In this document: positions 25,884 to 33,910 of the stretch, in pieces
Layout: every line of letters begins with the position of its first letter
How positions within the stretch are numbered: the first letter of the stretch is position 1
NCBI GenBank assembly: GCA_022640795.1
Contig: JALCCK010000006.1
Span: 1 to 64,000 of the forward strand
Source of the DNA: Treponema sp.
GTDB lineage: Bacteria > Spirochaetota > Spirochaetia > Treponematales > Treponemataceae
Length of the DNA stretch: 64,000 bases
Reading direction: 5' to 3'
Translations under genes and position numbers: made by a program
The notes under the pieces: model-generated
The model's database searches: none
Told to the model about the DNA's origin: nothing
The model's input: only the letters and a program-made list of their open reading frames with translations

Positions 25884-26852
25884 ATGCTGAAATATGTACT
25901 GAAGCGGATCGCATTGATGATTGTGACGTTATTCATAATCATGACGTTGCTGTTTGTTTTAATTCGTCTTATTCCGAATCAGGTGCAGGCAATTCAGGGT
26001 GGCTTTGACCAGGCGGTGCGGGATATGCGTACTGCCTGGGGATATAATCAACCTGTTATGATTCAGTACGGAATTTTTCTGAAAAATGTATTCGGCAGCT
26101 GGAACTGGGGTTTTTGTACGACGGTCGGAACCTATTTGCAACCGGTGACAGAATATCTCGCGGAAAAACTTCCGGCAACCGTTTATATAAACGTACTTTC
26201 TCTGCTGATTTCGCTTCCCGCAGGGATTATTTTCGGTATAACGGCTGCCGTTTACAAAAATAAATGGCAGGATCATATCATACAGCTTTTCATCATGATT
26301 TTTATATCCGTTCCGGCTTTTGTCTATGCGTTCCTTCTGCAGTATTTTGTCGGATACCGGCTCAATTGGGCACCGCTCATTATGAAAGGCGGTACTGATT
26401 ATTTTTCCTGGAGCATGTTTCATTCTGCCATAATGCCGGTACTTGCCCTTTCGTTCGGACCTATTGCCGGCAGCATGCGGCTGATTCGTGCCGAACTCAC
26501 GGAAACGCTTACGGGTGAGTATATGCTGTTCGCCCGCGCAAAGGGACTGACCCGCAGACAGGCAACCATACGGCATGCGTTCAGGAATTCGATGATTCCG
26601 CTTATGCCGTCATTTCTGGCAGATTTTATTTCAGTACTTTCAGGTTCTCTGATTATTGAACAGATATTTGCAGTTCCCGGAATAGGGAAAACCTGGCTTT
26701 TGTCGATGATGAACAAAGACTACAGTGTATTTATGGCCTGTAATATGTTTTATGTTTTTCTCGGACTTGCGGCCGGTATTATTTTTGATCTGAGTTATGG
26801 TTTTATAGATCCACGGATTCGTATGGGAGGCGGCAAAACAAATGAGTTCTGA
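25884..26852 (+). CDS. oppB: Oligopeptide ABC transporter permease OppB
   Basis: 322-residue inner-membrane permease. MLKYVLKRIALMIVTLFIIMTLLFVLIRLIP is the classical N-terminal TM1 of OppB/DppB. The EAA loop that docks with the ATPases is visible as EYMLFARAKGLTRRQATIRHAFRNSMIPL at about 212-240. About six membrane segments. CGGAG precedes the ATG. The 3' end overlaps oppC by 11 bases. Confidence 0.95.
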   Translation: MLKYVLKRIALMIVTLFIIMTLLFVLIRLIPNQVQAIQGGFDQAVRDMRTAWGYNQPVMIQYGIFLKNVFGSWNWGFCTTVGTYLQPVTEYLAEKLPATVYINVLSLLISLPAGIIFGITAAVYKNKWQDHIIQLFIMIFISVPAFVYAFLLQYFVGYRLNWAPLIMKGGTDYFSWSMFHSAIMPVLALSFGPIAGSMRLIRAELTETLTGEYMLFARAKGLTRRQATIRHAFRNSMIPLMPSFLADFISVLSGSLIIEQIFAVPGIGKTWLLSMMNKDYSVFMACNMFYVFLGLAAGIIFDLSYGFIDPRIRMGGGKTNEF

Positions 26853-28308
26853 AACATTTTTTGAAGATATTCCCCGCGAAAAATTTGTCTTTGTTCAAAG
26901 GAAAGAGCAGATTACCGGTCTGGATCTTAAGACAAAACCGGTCGGCTATTTTACGGATGCCTTTCATCGGTTTGTCCGTAACCGCGGATCAGTTATATGC
27001 GGTGGCATTATCACGGTTTTAATCCTGTATGCGCTGCTTGTCCCGTTTTTCTCTCCGTACAAGGTGTCTGATAAGGATGGCTATTACTCGTTTGCGCTTC
27101 CCAAGAACATGTTTACAGCGCGATTGGGTTTTTGGGATGGCTGCAGCCGGCAGTTCGTAAATCAACAGACCTATGATTATCTTGAAAATATTCCGGGAGC
27201 AGTAGTCAGCCTTTACGGTACGGAAGAACGGAACATTGCCGGCCGCCGGCAACTCTGGTACAAAATAAAGGTTGATTCATATGCAAAAACCGGATGGGTT
27301 TCCATGCTGCTGACGAAGGACGATTATAGAATGGCGCATACCTACGAGCAGGAAACCGGTATTCATCTGTTTTATCCGGTTATAAACCAGGATCTGGTTA
27401 CAAACCGCTTATACAGGGACGATCCGAACGGGTGGTTTCTTACTGATTCCCGCGGAATTGCAAAGCGCAGTGAAAAAGGAACAGTTGAAAACATATTTCT
27501 GAAAAGTAAAGAATCTTCTGACGGATACGCGTATTATATATCGCGGATGAACGGAGCACAGTATGAAACGCGCGTTCTCTATCGCGAATGGTATAAATAC
27601 CAGAACGGTCATGAAGCACATTTTCTGTTCGGGGCAGATGCTTTCGGTTATGATATTTGTGTACGGCTTGCTTACGGGGCCCGGCTGTCGCTGGTTTTAA
27701 GCGTCCTTGTTGCCGGGGTAAACCTGTTCCTTGGAATACTTATCGGTTCTCTTGAGGGCTACTACGGCGGGTGGCTGGATCTGCTGCTGGAACGCATAAA
27801 GGATATTCTCTACGATATTCCGTATTTCATTTTTATGACGCTTTTTCAGATCTATTTTGCTGAAAAGCTTGGTCCCGTCGTTTCGATGTTTGTGGCTTTC
27901 ATTTTTTTCGGCTGGATCGGGGCGTCTTCCACCGTCCGGGCCCAGTTTTATCGTTTTAAGGGACAGGAATATGTTATGGCCGCACGAACGCTTGGGGCAA
28001 AGGACCCCCGGATTATTTTCCGGCATATACTGCCGAACGCTATCGGATTTATTATTACGACCTCGGTACTGACTATACCGGGTGTCATTTTTTCGGAAGC
28101 AAATCTGACCTATCTCGGAATCGTCAATCTTCAGTCGGGATCTGCGACAAGTATCGGGACGATGCTGAACAATGGTCAGGCTACGCTTTCAACGAGTCCC
28201 CATTGTGTTTTTTTTCCGGCAGTTTTTATTTCGCTGCTGCTAGTCTGTTTTAATGAATTCGGAAACGGATTACGGGATGCGTTTAACCCATCGCTCCGCG
28301 GTGCCTAG
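26842..28308 (+). CDS. oppC: Oligopeptide ABC transporter permease OppC with large extracytoplasmic insertion
   Basis: 488-residue permease, against about 300 for E. coli OppC. TM1 is at about 52-76 (VICGGIITVLILYALLVPF). Then roughly 180 residues precede the permease core, including a stretch resembling an SH3-like fold (AVVSLYGTEERNIAGRRQLWYKIKVD...TGWVSML). The usual motif before the core is present as HFLFGADAFGYDICVRL at about 253-270, followed by five more membrane segments and the EAA loop QEYVMAARTLGAKDPRIIF. The insertion should lie on the outer face and could contact OppA or peptide. ATG overlaps oppB. Confidence 0.93.
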   Translation: MSSETFFEDIPREKFVFVQRKEQITGLDLKTKPVGYFTDAFHRFVRNRGSVICGGIITVLILYALLVPFFSPYKVSDKDGYYSFALPKNMFTARLGFWDGCSRQFVNQQTYDYLENIPGAVVSLYGTEERNIAGRRQLWYKIKVDSYAKTGWVSMLLTKDDYRMAHTYEQETGIHLFYPVINQDLVTNRLYRDDPNGWFLTDSRGIAKRSEKGTVENIFLKSKESSDGYAYYISRMNGAQYETRVLYREWYKYQNGHEAHFLFGADAFGYDICVRLAYGARLSLVLSVLVAGVNLFLGILIGSLEGYYGGWLDLLLERIKDILYDIPYFIFMTLFQIYFAEKLGPVVSMFVAFIFFGWIGASSTVRAQFYRFKGQEYVMAARTLGAKDPRIIFRHILPNAIGFIITTSVLTIPGVIFSEANLTYLGIVNLQSGSATSIGTMLNNGQATLSTSPHCVFFPAVFISLLLVCFNEFGNGLRDAFNPSLRGA

Positions 28309-28325
28309 TACTATAAGGAGTTTTT

Positions 28326-29396
28326 GTGACGGATCTGGAACTTGAAATAAAAAATCTTCGCATTTCATTTCATACTAACGACGGAAAAGTTCAGGCTGTC
28401 CGCGGTATAAATTTATATCTGAACAAAGGTGAAACCCTTGCGATTGTAGGAGAATCGGGGTCCGGCAAATCGGTAACGGCAAAGTCTATTATGGGCCTTC
28501 TTCCTCCGAACGGTATTGTTGAAGACGGGCAGATTCTTTATAATGGTGAAAATGTTCTGAAATATTCAGAACAACAATATGATTTGATTCGCGGCAGAAC
28601 TATTTCGATGATTTCTCAGGATCCGCTTTCTTCCCTTGATCCGATTATGAAAATCGGTAATCAGATGACCGAAGTTATGCTGCTGAGCAACGGAAAACGC
28701 CGGTATCATACGGAGAAAGTAACCCGCCGTGCTGCTTTCCGAAAGGCAGCGGAACTTCTGAAAAGTGTCGGTATAACTGATCCGCAAAACCGTTTAAAAC
28801 AGTATCCGTTTGAATTTTCGGGCGGAATGCGGCAGCGGATAGTCATTGCAATTGCAATAGCTTCAAATCCTGAGATTCTGATTTGCGATGAGCCGACAAC
28901 TGCTCTCGATGTTACTATTCAGGCACAAATTCTTGATCTTATAAAAACGATAAAAACCGAACGGAATATGTCTGTTATTTTTATTACGCATGATCTTGGC
29001 GTAGTTGCCCATATGGCCGACAGGGTTGCGGTCATGTATGCCGGAAAAATTGTGGAAGAAGGAACCGCAGAGGATATATTTTATCGTCCCGCCCATCCGT
29101 ATACATGGGCTCTTCTTTCTTCGATGCCGGATCTTGCTACGCATGAGAAACTTGAAGCTATTCCGGGGTCGCCTCCCAATATGATTTTTCCTCCAAAGGG
29201 AGATGCTTTTGCCGGACGGAACCGTTATGCCATGCAGATAGATTTTGAAAGAGAACCTCCGCTGTTCCGGATTACCGATACACATGCTGCCGCTACCTGG
29301 CTTCTGCATCCACAAGCGCCGAAGGTTGAACTGCCGGCGGCCGTTCGGGAACGAATAGAACGTATGAAAGCCCGTGAGGAGCGTACTAATGATTGA
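28326..29396 (+). CDS. oppD: Oligopeptide ABC transporter ATPase OppD
   Basis: 356-residue ABC ATPase. Walker A is [13 protein letters not shown] at about 39-51, Q-loop [11 protein letters not shown], signature SGGMRQR, Walker [13 protein letters not shown], switch His in ITHDLG. The C-terminal region has the [14 protein letters not shown] segment of the Opp/Dpp C-terminal domain, but the usual cysteine cluster of that domain is not visible. The GTG start is supported by AAGGAG five bases upstream. The oppF start lies inside its last codons. Confidence 0.95.
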   Translation: MTDLELEIKNLRISFHTNDGKVQAVRGINLYLNKGETLAIVGESGSGKSVTAKSIMGLLPPNGIVEDGQILYNGENVLKYSEQQYDLIRGRTISMISQDPLSSLDPIMKIGNQMTEVMLLSNGKRRYHTEKVTRRAAFRKAAELLKSVGITDPQNRLKQYPFEFSGGMRQRIVIAIAIASNPEILICDEPTTALDVTIQAQILDLIKTIKTERNMSVIFITHDLGVVAHMADRVAVMYAGKIVEEGTAEDIFYRPAHPYTWALLSSMPDLATHEKLEAIPGSPPNMIFPPKGDAFAGRNRYAMQIDFEREPPLFRITDTHAAATWLLHPQAPKVELPAAVRERIERMKAREERTND

Positions 29397-30564
29397 ACAG
29401 ATACCGTTGCTTGAAGTACGTCATTTGCGTCAGTATTTCGGAAAACAGGAATTTCGGGCTGTAGACGATATCAGTTTTTCGATACACAAAGGTGAAGTAT
29501 TCGGTCTTGTCGGAGAATCGGGGTGTGGCAAAACGACGACCGGACGATCCATTATCAGGCTGTATACCAGTACCGGCGGTGAAATTTTTTTTAAAGGCCG
29601 GAGAATCAGTGCCGGGCTCCGGGATTATACGGATGCGATTTCTTCGGAGAAAGAACTCTGCAGACGACGATGTTCCGAATACCGGAAGACAGGCAGAAGA
29701 AAGCTTATCGCCCCGGAGAAGCGGAGATTTGAAACGTTCGCCGCAGAGCAACGGGCAGCATTAAAAAGAGCTGTCCACGATAACCGGTACTGTAACAGCG
29801 ATTACCGGCACGACCAATGCCGGGAAATAAAAAACAGTACACTGTCTTCTGCTGAAAAGAGATCAGCCTTGTTCCGCGAGAAAAAACGGGATTTTAGTAC
29901 CGGCATTCAGATGATCTTTCAAGATCCGGTATCGTCGTTAGACCCCAGAATGACGGTTCGTGAAATTATTGCAGAGGGATTACGTATCCGCGGTATACGC
30001 GACGAGTCGTATATAACAGAACAGGTTTGTATATTACTGGAGAAAGTAGGGCTTCCCTGTCAGTATGCGGACCGGTACCCGCACGAATTTTCCGGCGGCC
30101 AGCGGCAGAGAATCGGGATAGCGCGGGCACTTATCGTGGAACCCGAACTTATCATCGCTGATGAACCGGTAAGTTCTCTTGATGTTTCCATCCAGGCACA
30201 AGTCATAAATCTTCTTGGAGATTTGCGGAAGGAAATGGGACTTACAATACTTTTTATTGCTCATGATCTCTCTGTCGTTAAGTATTTTTCGGACAGAATT
30301 GCAGTCATGTATGCAGGAAAACTTGTAGAACTTGCCTCCTCAGATGAACTTTTTGCTCATCCGCTCCATCCCTATACCCGATCCTTGCTTTCAGCTGTTC
30401 CACAGCCTGATCCCCGTTACGAGAAAACACGGAAACGTATTGTTTATAACGCTTCTGCTGAAACTATGTATACCGGAGAGCAGGTTCAGATGAGAGAAGT
30501 GACGGGCGGGCATTTCGTACGCTGCAGTATCAGCGAATTTGCAAAATATCATGCGATGGTATAA
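29389..30564 (+). CDS. oppF: Oligopeptide ABC transporter ATPase OppF with charged insertion
   Basis: 391-residue ABC ATPase partner of OppD. Walker [14 protein letters not shown] is at about 42-54, the signature SGGQRQR, Walker [13 protein letters not shown] and switch IAHDLS are intact. Between Walker A and the Q-loop ([11 protein letters not shown]) there is an insertion of about 90 residues, rich in Arg, Lys and Glu and containing four Cys (CRRRC, then two more spaced Cys). Typical OppF is 310-335 residues. A start five codons upstream is rejected in favour of the ATG preceded by GAGGA. ATG overlaps the oppD stop by eight bases. Confidence 0.93.
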   Translation: MIEQIPLLEVRHLRQYFGKQEFRAVDDISFSIHKGEVFGLVGESGCGKTTTGRSIIRLYTSTGGEIFFKGRRISAGLRDYTDAISSEKELCRRRCSEYRKTGRRKLIAPEKRRFETFAAEQRAALKRAVHDNRYCNSDYRHDQCREIKNSTLSSAEKRSALFREKKRDFSTGIQMIFQDPVSSLDPRMTVREIIAEGLRIRGIRDESYITEQVCILLEKVGLPCQYADRYPHEFSGGQRQRIGIARALIVEPELIIADEPVSSLDVSIQAQVINLLGDLRKEMGLTILFIAHDLSVVKYFSDRIAVMYAGKLVELASSDELFAHPLHPYTRSLLSAVPQPDPRYEKTRKRIVYNASAETMYTGEQVQMREVTGGHFVRCSISEFAKYHAMV

Positions 30565-30573
30565 GGTATGACT

Positions 30574-31041
30574 ATGTCAGAAGAAAACAGTTATTCAGAG
30601 AATCGTGTTCCGGTTCCGCACCGTCCGGCAGGAAAATGGCACTATTTATCTGCCGCTGTCGCAGCAGGATTTCTTTTTTTTATTACAGCAGTATATGAAT
30701 ATTCTCGTTTACCGCATACCAGGGTTAACGGAATACGCGTCATCTGCGACGGTTTTTTTATTCCGGGGATCATTCTTATATGTGCCGGCTGTTTCACCGC
30801 CGTAGCAAATTATGGCGGTTTTACAGCGTTCACTTACGGTTTTTCCGTTCTTTTTCATCGTTTGTCATCACCGGGAAAATACGGCAGGGATGAAGAGAAA
30901 CTCACGTATACCGAGTATGTGCAGGAAAAAAGCAAAAAAATCAGCCCCACGAAACATCTTTTTATCGTAGGGCTTTGTTGTATCGGGTTAAGCGCCGTTT
31001 TCCTGCTGGTATTTAATCATATGAGTTCAGCAGTTCGGTAA
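30574..31041 (+). CDS. Small membrane protein of the Opp operon, DUF3899-like
   Basis: 155 residues with three hydrophobic segments (about 23-40, 60-83, 133-150). The middle part, VICDGFFIPGIILICAGCFTAVANYGGF, resembles the DUF3899 family, small membrane proteins often next to peptide permease genes; this assignment is by eye. A conserved-looking YTEYVQEKSKK segment precedes the last membrane span. Function unknown; position suggests an accessory to Opp. The ATG is chosen because AAGG lies seven bases upstream, while an ATG two codons earlier is too close to it. Its 3' end overlaps the convergent lipoprotein gene by 29 bases. Confidence 0.7.
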   Translation: MSEENSYSENRVPVPHRPAGKWHYLSAAVAAGFLFFITAVYEYSRLPHTRVNGIRVICDGFFIPGIILICAGCFTAVANYGGFTAFTYGFSVLFHRLSSPGKYGRDEEKLTYTEYVQEKSKKISPTKHLFIVGLCCIGLSAVFLLVFNHMSSAVR

Positions 31042-32050
31042 ATTTTTTCGTATAGTCGTCCGCTATCTTTGTTTCGATAGTGCGGTAGGCACTTTGTTCC
31101 GCTTCTTCCGGAGAAAACTTCCCCTGCCGGCCGTTGAATGAATACGGCAGTAAATCTCCGCCGGATGCTGTTTCGATAAGATTTGAACTGACCACGTACC
31201 GGACGTAACTGTATTTAGAACCGGAAATATCTGCCGGTTCCATAGTTACAGTACAGAGCAGTACATAGGGGGAGTTGTCGTCTTTGCCGCCGGATGCACC
31301 GGCTGTCGTTTTTATTCCCATTCCGGTGAATACCGATGAAAAAGCATGAGCAATTCGTTCCTGGTTGTCGCCGTCGACGTTTATCATAACGGTTACGGAC
31401 TGCTGCAGCGCGGCCAGTTTCGACCCGACTGCCGCCGAATTTCCATACGGAAGATCAATCATTTTACCATAAATCGGGTAAATAATTGATGCAAGATCCG
31501 CATAGTAGTCGTTTTCAGCAGCTTTCCGGAATGCTTTCATCATAATTTCGCAGCCGTAGAAGGTTCCGGTGTGTTTTTCCGCTTCTGAAGTCAACGTTTG
31601 AATTTCTGAAGAATTGTTTTCAACTTTGTCGAAATAGTATTTCCCTGTTTTTTGCCGGTCTATTACCGCCCGTGCATAAACGGTTCCGGTACTGTCTGTC
31701 CAGACTGACTGTATTTCAATTCCGGTGATATCTTCAAGGGAGGTCGTTGCTTCTATATCCGACAGATAGGTAGCGAGTCCCTCGTTTTCGGAACTGAAAG
31801 ATTCCTGACTGGTCTCCTTTGATTTTATATCCTGCTTGAAATACTTTCCGACTGCTGCTGCCGCTGCGTTTTCGGCATCGGACCGTGTTGTCCCGGTTCC
31901 GACTGCTGCCGTAAACTTGTCGGGATTCAGACCTTCTGCAGGATCATTAATCCATGAAGGGGTGACTGCTGTCGTACCGGTAGTCGTACAGGAATAAAAA
32001 ATGAGTGTTGACAGAATCAGCGTTGTTGTGATGCATATAAATCGTTTCAT
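31013..32050 (-). CDS. LPP20-domain lipoprotein
   Basis: 345-residue envelope lipoprotein. The signal peptide MKRFICITTTLILSTLIFYSC ends at lipobox IFYSC. The mature N-terminal half contains the LPP20-like pattern PSWINDPAEG...FTAAVGTGTTRSDAENAAAAAVGKYF. The second half (about 190-345) looks like a separate domain related to proteins with repeated AVDGDNQERIAHAF-type segments; the family is uncertain. Third gene of a lipoprotein operon after LPP20 and LpoB homologues, five bases after the LpoB stop. Probably outer-membrane associated and involved in envelope or peptidoglycan synthesis. Confidence 0.8.
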   Translation of the reverse strand: MKRFICITTTLILSTLIFYSCTTTGTTAVTPSWINDPAEGLNPDKFTAAVGTGTTRSDAENAAAAAVGKYFKQDIKSKETSQESFSSENEGLATYLSDIEATTSLEDITGIEIQSVWTDSTGTVYARAVIDRQKTGKYYFDKVENNSSEIQTLTSEAEKHTGTFYGCEIMMKAFRKAAENDYYADLASIIYPIYGKMIDLPYGNSAAVGSKLAALQQSVTVMINVDGDNQERIAHAFSSVFTGMGIKTTAGASGGKDDNSPYVLLCTVTMEPADISGSKYSYVRYVVSSNLIETASGGDLLPYSFNGRQGKFSPEEAEQSAYRTIETKIADDYTKKFTELLNSYD

Positions 32051-32055
32051 ACTGT

Positions 32056-32688
32056 TTACGGACGTATTGAAGGCCGGGAAATAACTTTCTTGATGCTGTC
32101 GTTTTCATTTACCCAGATTTTCATATTGGTTTCTATATCGATCATTTCTGTCGATACAAAATAAGTTCTCGTCATTTTTTTGCCGTTAGAATCGACAATT
32201 GTTTTTACCGATCCGATCAGCATATAATTGGCTCCGGTTTCATTCCCGAGATTGGCGGCGGTTTCTTCACTTGCGTTTGTCTGCTGGTCTTCCCGTTCTG
32301 CCCGCAATTCTCCGCGTTCATCGGCATTAGCAACAAAATTTACTTTTCCGCTGTTGATGAGCGCTGCTTCAAGCTTTTTGGTAAGTATTGTCGTATCTAT
32401 GTGCTCATCGCTCTGATTCCGATAGGTGCCGACAATGACGACCGGCAGTTCACCGGTATGCTGTGCGGCATAATCTTTAATGCGGGGAGAGTCAAGACAT
32501 TGTGTTATTACTTCGTCTGCGACTATCCGCACATCCGTATCATTCCAGTATCCGCTCAAATCTATCTGCTCATCGGAACTCACCCGTGCTACTTCCGGTG
32601 TTGAGCTGCAGCCGGCTACGACGAACGAAAAGGCAAGAAGCATTGTTAAAACAGCGGCTCCTTTTGCAAGAATTTTTTTCTTTGTCAT
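32056..32688 (-). CDS. lpoB: LpoB-like penicillin-binding-protein activator lipoprotein
   Basis: 210-residue lipoprotein. Signal peptide with lipobox VVAGC (Cys27 approximately). The family signature VDLSGyWNDTDxRxVAxEvI is seen as IDLSGYWNDTDVRIVADEVITQ, followed by VVIVGTYRNQSDEHIDTTILTKKLEAALINSGKVNFV. LpoB proteins reach from the outer membrane through peptidoglycan to activate class A penicillin-binding proteins. A longer in-frame reading upstream is rejected because AAGGAA precedes this ATG and the lipoprotein signal then starts correctly. Middle gene of the three-lipoprotein operon. A GCCGCT hairpin lies between it and the upstream gene. Confidence 0.9.
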   Translation of the reverse strand: MTKKKILAKGAAVLTMLLAFSFVVAGCSSTPEVARVSSDEQIDLSGYWNDTDVRIVADEVITQCLDSPRIKDYAAQHTGELPVVIVGTYRNQSDEHIDTTILTKKLEAALINSGKVNFVANADERGELRAEREDQQTNASEETAANLGNETGANYMLIGSVKTIVDSNGKKMTRTYFVSTEMIDIETNMKIWVNENDSIKKVISRPSIRP

Positions 32689-32710
32689 GTACGATTTCCT
32701 TAATCCTGCC

Positions 32711-32734
32711 GCCGCTCCGGCTTTGAACAGCGGC
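32711..32734 (-). other. Intercistronic hairpin between LPP20 and LpoB genes
   Basis: GCCGCT and AGCGGC form a 6-bp stem around 12 bases between the two coding regions. No U-run follows; likely transcript stabilisation. Confidence 0.4.
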
Positions 32735-32746
32735 TGTCCTGGCTTA

Positions 32747-33322
32747 TTATTTTTCAAGAAGCTGGTATTTTTCCACAGCTTCAGCAACTTTCTCTACGGT
32801 GACTTTTGACTGCTTGTCCTCACTGTATTCCTTCACAATGTTGTTGACTTCAGGAACTACCGCATTGTAGGGCAGATACATCAGCACATAGACTGTTTCA
32901 TCCTGTCCGACCCAGTAATCGGCCTGTGTGGACCCCTGCAGTATTGCATCTGTTCTCTGCACCGTTGCTTCTTCAAGATAATTGAGGTTGTCGTCTGCAA
33001 TTCCCGTATCTTCAGCATAAGTTGTTACTGCACTTTTCACCGATGCCTGGACGGTGTTTGCAAGTTCTGCCCGTGCATTAACCCGCGCAGCTTTCAGAGA
33101 ATTCTGCAGTGTACTCATTTTCGCGAAGCCGCTTGCGTATATCCCGTCTGCAGACTGTTTTCCCTGCATGACCCAGTCCGGACGCGCAACCCCTTCTGCT
33201 CCGATAACAGTTGCCTGTTCTTTTTTCTGAACAGAAGTCTTTTCGACTTCTTTTGTGCTGGAACAGCCGGCAATAGTTACTGCTGCTAGCGCTGCAGCAA
33301 AAATTATCAGTGACTTTTTCAT
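32747..33322 (-). CDS. LPP20-family lipoprotein, operon head
   Basis: 191-residue lipoprotein. Signal peptide MKKSLIIFAAALAAVTIAGC with lipobox TIAGC. The LPP20 domain covers about 45-150: ARPDWVMQGKQSADGIYASGFAKM, then NSLKAARVNARAELANTVQ. LPP20 proteins are outer-membrane lipoproteins first described in Helicobacter and common in spirochaetes. AGGAGG lies correctly before the ATG. Upstream is a 120-base leader with a promoter, a 31-bp palindrome and a small open reading frame. First gene of LPP20-LpoB-LPP20-like. Confidence 0.9.
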   Translation of the reverse strand: MKKSLIIFAAALAAVTIAGCSSTKEVEKTSVQKKEQATVIGAEGVARPDWVMQGKQSADGIYASGFAKMSTLQNSLKAARVNARAELANTVQASVKSAVTTYAEDTGIADDNLNYLEEATVQRTDAILQGSTQADYWVGQDETVYVLMYLPYNAVVPEVNNIVKEYSEDKQSKVTVEKVAEAVEKYQLLEK

Positions 33323-33338
33323 AAAGCCTCCTATAAAT

Positions 33339-33359
33339 ATCAAGCGGAGCTTGTACGCC
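33339..33359 (-). repeat. 21-base leader element, copy 1
   Basis: ATCAAGCGGAGCTTGTACGCC (plus strand, 21 bases; key core CGGAGCTTGT) differs from 42633-42653 at only two positions. On the minus strand it contains the small hairpin CAAGC-TCC-GCTTG just ahead of the Shine-Dalgarno of the LPP20 gene; the loop could pair with that site. Confidence 0.6.
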
Positions 33360-33450
33360 TGTTGACGTAACCGGGGCAGGCGGCATGCAGTGCTACAATA
33401 CGCTGAGACGCATACTCCGGAATGAGTTTATACAGACTGTACAAACTCAT
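33340..33450 (-). CDS. Possible 36-residue leader peptide of the lipoprotein operon
   Basis: A small reading frame begins MSLYSLYKLIPEYASQRIVA and ends NRRTSSA, stopping 18 bases before the LPP20 ATG. AAAGGAG lies upstream, but only two bases before the ATG; the third codon, TTG, is eight bases from it and may be the true start. The first 10 codons lie in a 31-bp palindrome. No signal peptide or known family. It may be a regulatory leader peptide or merely chance. Confidence 0.3.
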   Translation of the reverse strand: MSLYSLYKLIPEYASQRIVALHAACPGYVNRRTSSA

Positions 33451-33451
33451 T
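33421..33451. other. 31-bp near-perfect palindrome in the lipoprotein-operon leader
   Basis: AATGAGTTT...AAACTCATT arms of 9 bp enclose TACAG-A-CTGTA on the same axis; only one base pair is mismatched. It lies just downstream of the predicted transcription start, so it could be an operator or, in RNA, a hairpin that hides the start of the small reading frame. Confidence 0.6.
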
Positions 33452-33469
33452 TCTCCTTTCATTGTAAAT

Positions 33470-33498
33470 ACTATACCATAAAACAGTTTTCCTGTCAT
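33470..33498 (-). promoter_or_regulatory. Promoter of the lipoprotein operon
   Basis: Minus strand ATGACA (33498-33493), 17-base spacer, TATAGT (33475-33470). The leader to the LPP20 gene is about 140 bases. Confidence 0.6.
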
Positions 33499-33528
33499 GG
33501 AGATACACATGATTTTAAGATTGTGTAA

Positions 33529-33557
33529 TTGCAGATAATGTATCTGTACTGTATACT
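33529..33557 (+). promoter_or_regulatory. Promoter of the FHA gene, predicts leaderless mRNA
   Basis: TTGCAG (33529-33534), 17-base spacer, TATACT (33552-33557), then eight bases to the ATG. GGAAG lies in that gap but would be at or upstream of the start of the RNA. Confidence 0.6.
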
Positions 33558-33565
33558 TGGAAGAT

Positions 33566-33910
33566 ATGGATGATCAAACAATAGCTACAAATAGTCCGGT
33601 GGGACAGCGACTTGATGCCATTGCAGAAGATAGTGCAGTGTCGTATCTTATGTTTAATAAAAAACGGATAAAACTTGTCGCGAAAATCACTATCGGCAGG
33701 GACAGTTCCAATGATATTGTCGTTGACAACAAACTTGCGAGTCGCCATCATGCTGTTATTCAAAAAATTCGGGATGCATACTTCATTAAAGATGATGAAA
33801 GTACCAACGGTACCTATCTGAACAAACGGCGGATCCCGTCTGGTAAGTATGTAAAACTGAATCCCGGCGATAAGATTACTATCGGAACTGCAAATTTGGT
33901 AATTTCGTGA
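33566..33910 (+). CDS. FHA-domain protein
   Basis: 114-residue cytoplasmic phosphothreonine-binding protein consisting of one forkhead-associated domain (about 30-112). Conserved residues: ITIGRDSSNDIVV (Gly, Arg), ASRHHAVI (Ser, His) and DESTNGTYLN (Asn, Gly). The start is the ATG eight bases after a -10 box; a TTG three codons earlier lies inside that box and is rejected. It shares GTGA with the next gene, a PPP-like phosphatase, and a Ser/Thr kinase follows. The FHA protein is thus a likely substrate or recruiter of that kinase. Confidence 0.92.
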   Translation: MDDQTIATNSPVGQRLDAIAEDSAVSYLMFNKKRIKLVAKITIGRDSSNDIVVDNKLASRHHAVIQKIRDAYFIKDDESTNGTYLNKRRIPSGKYVKLNPGDKITIGTANLVIS

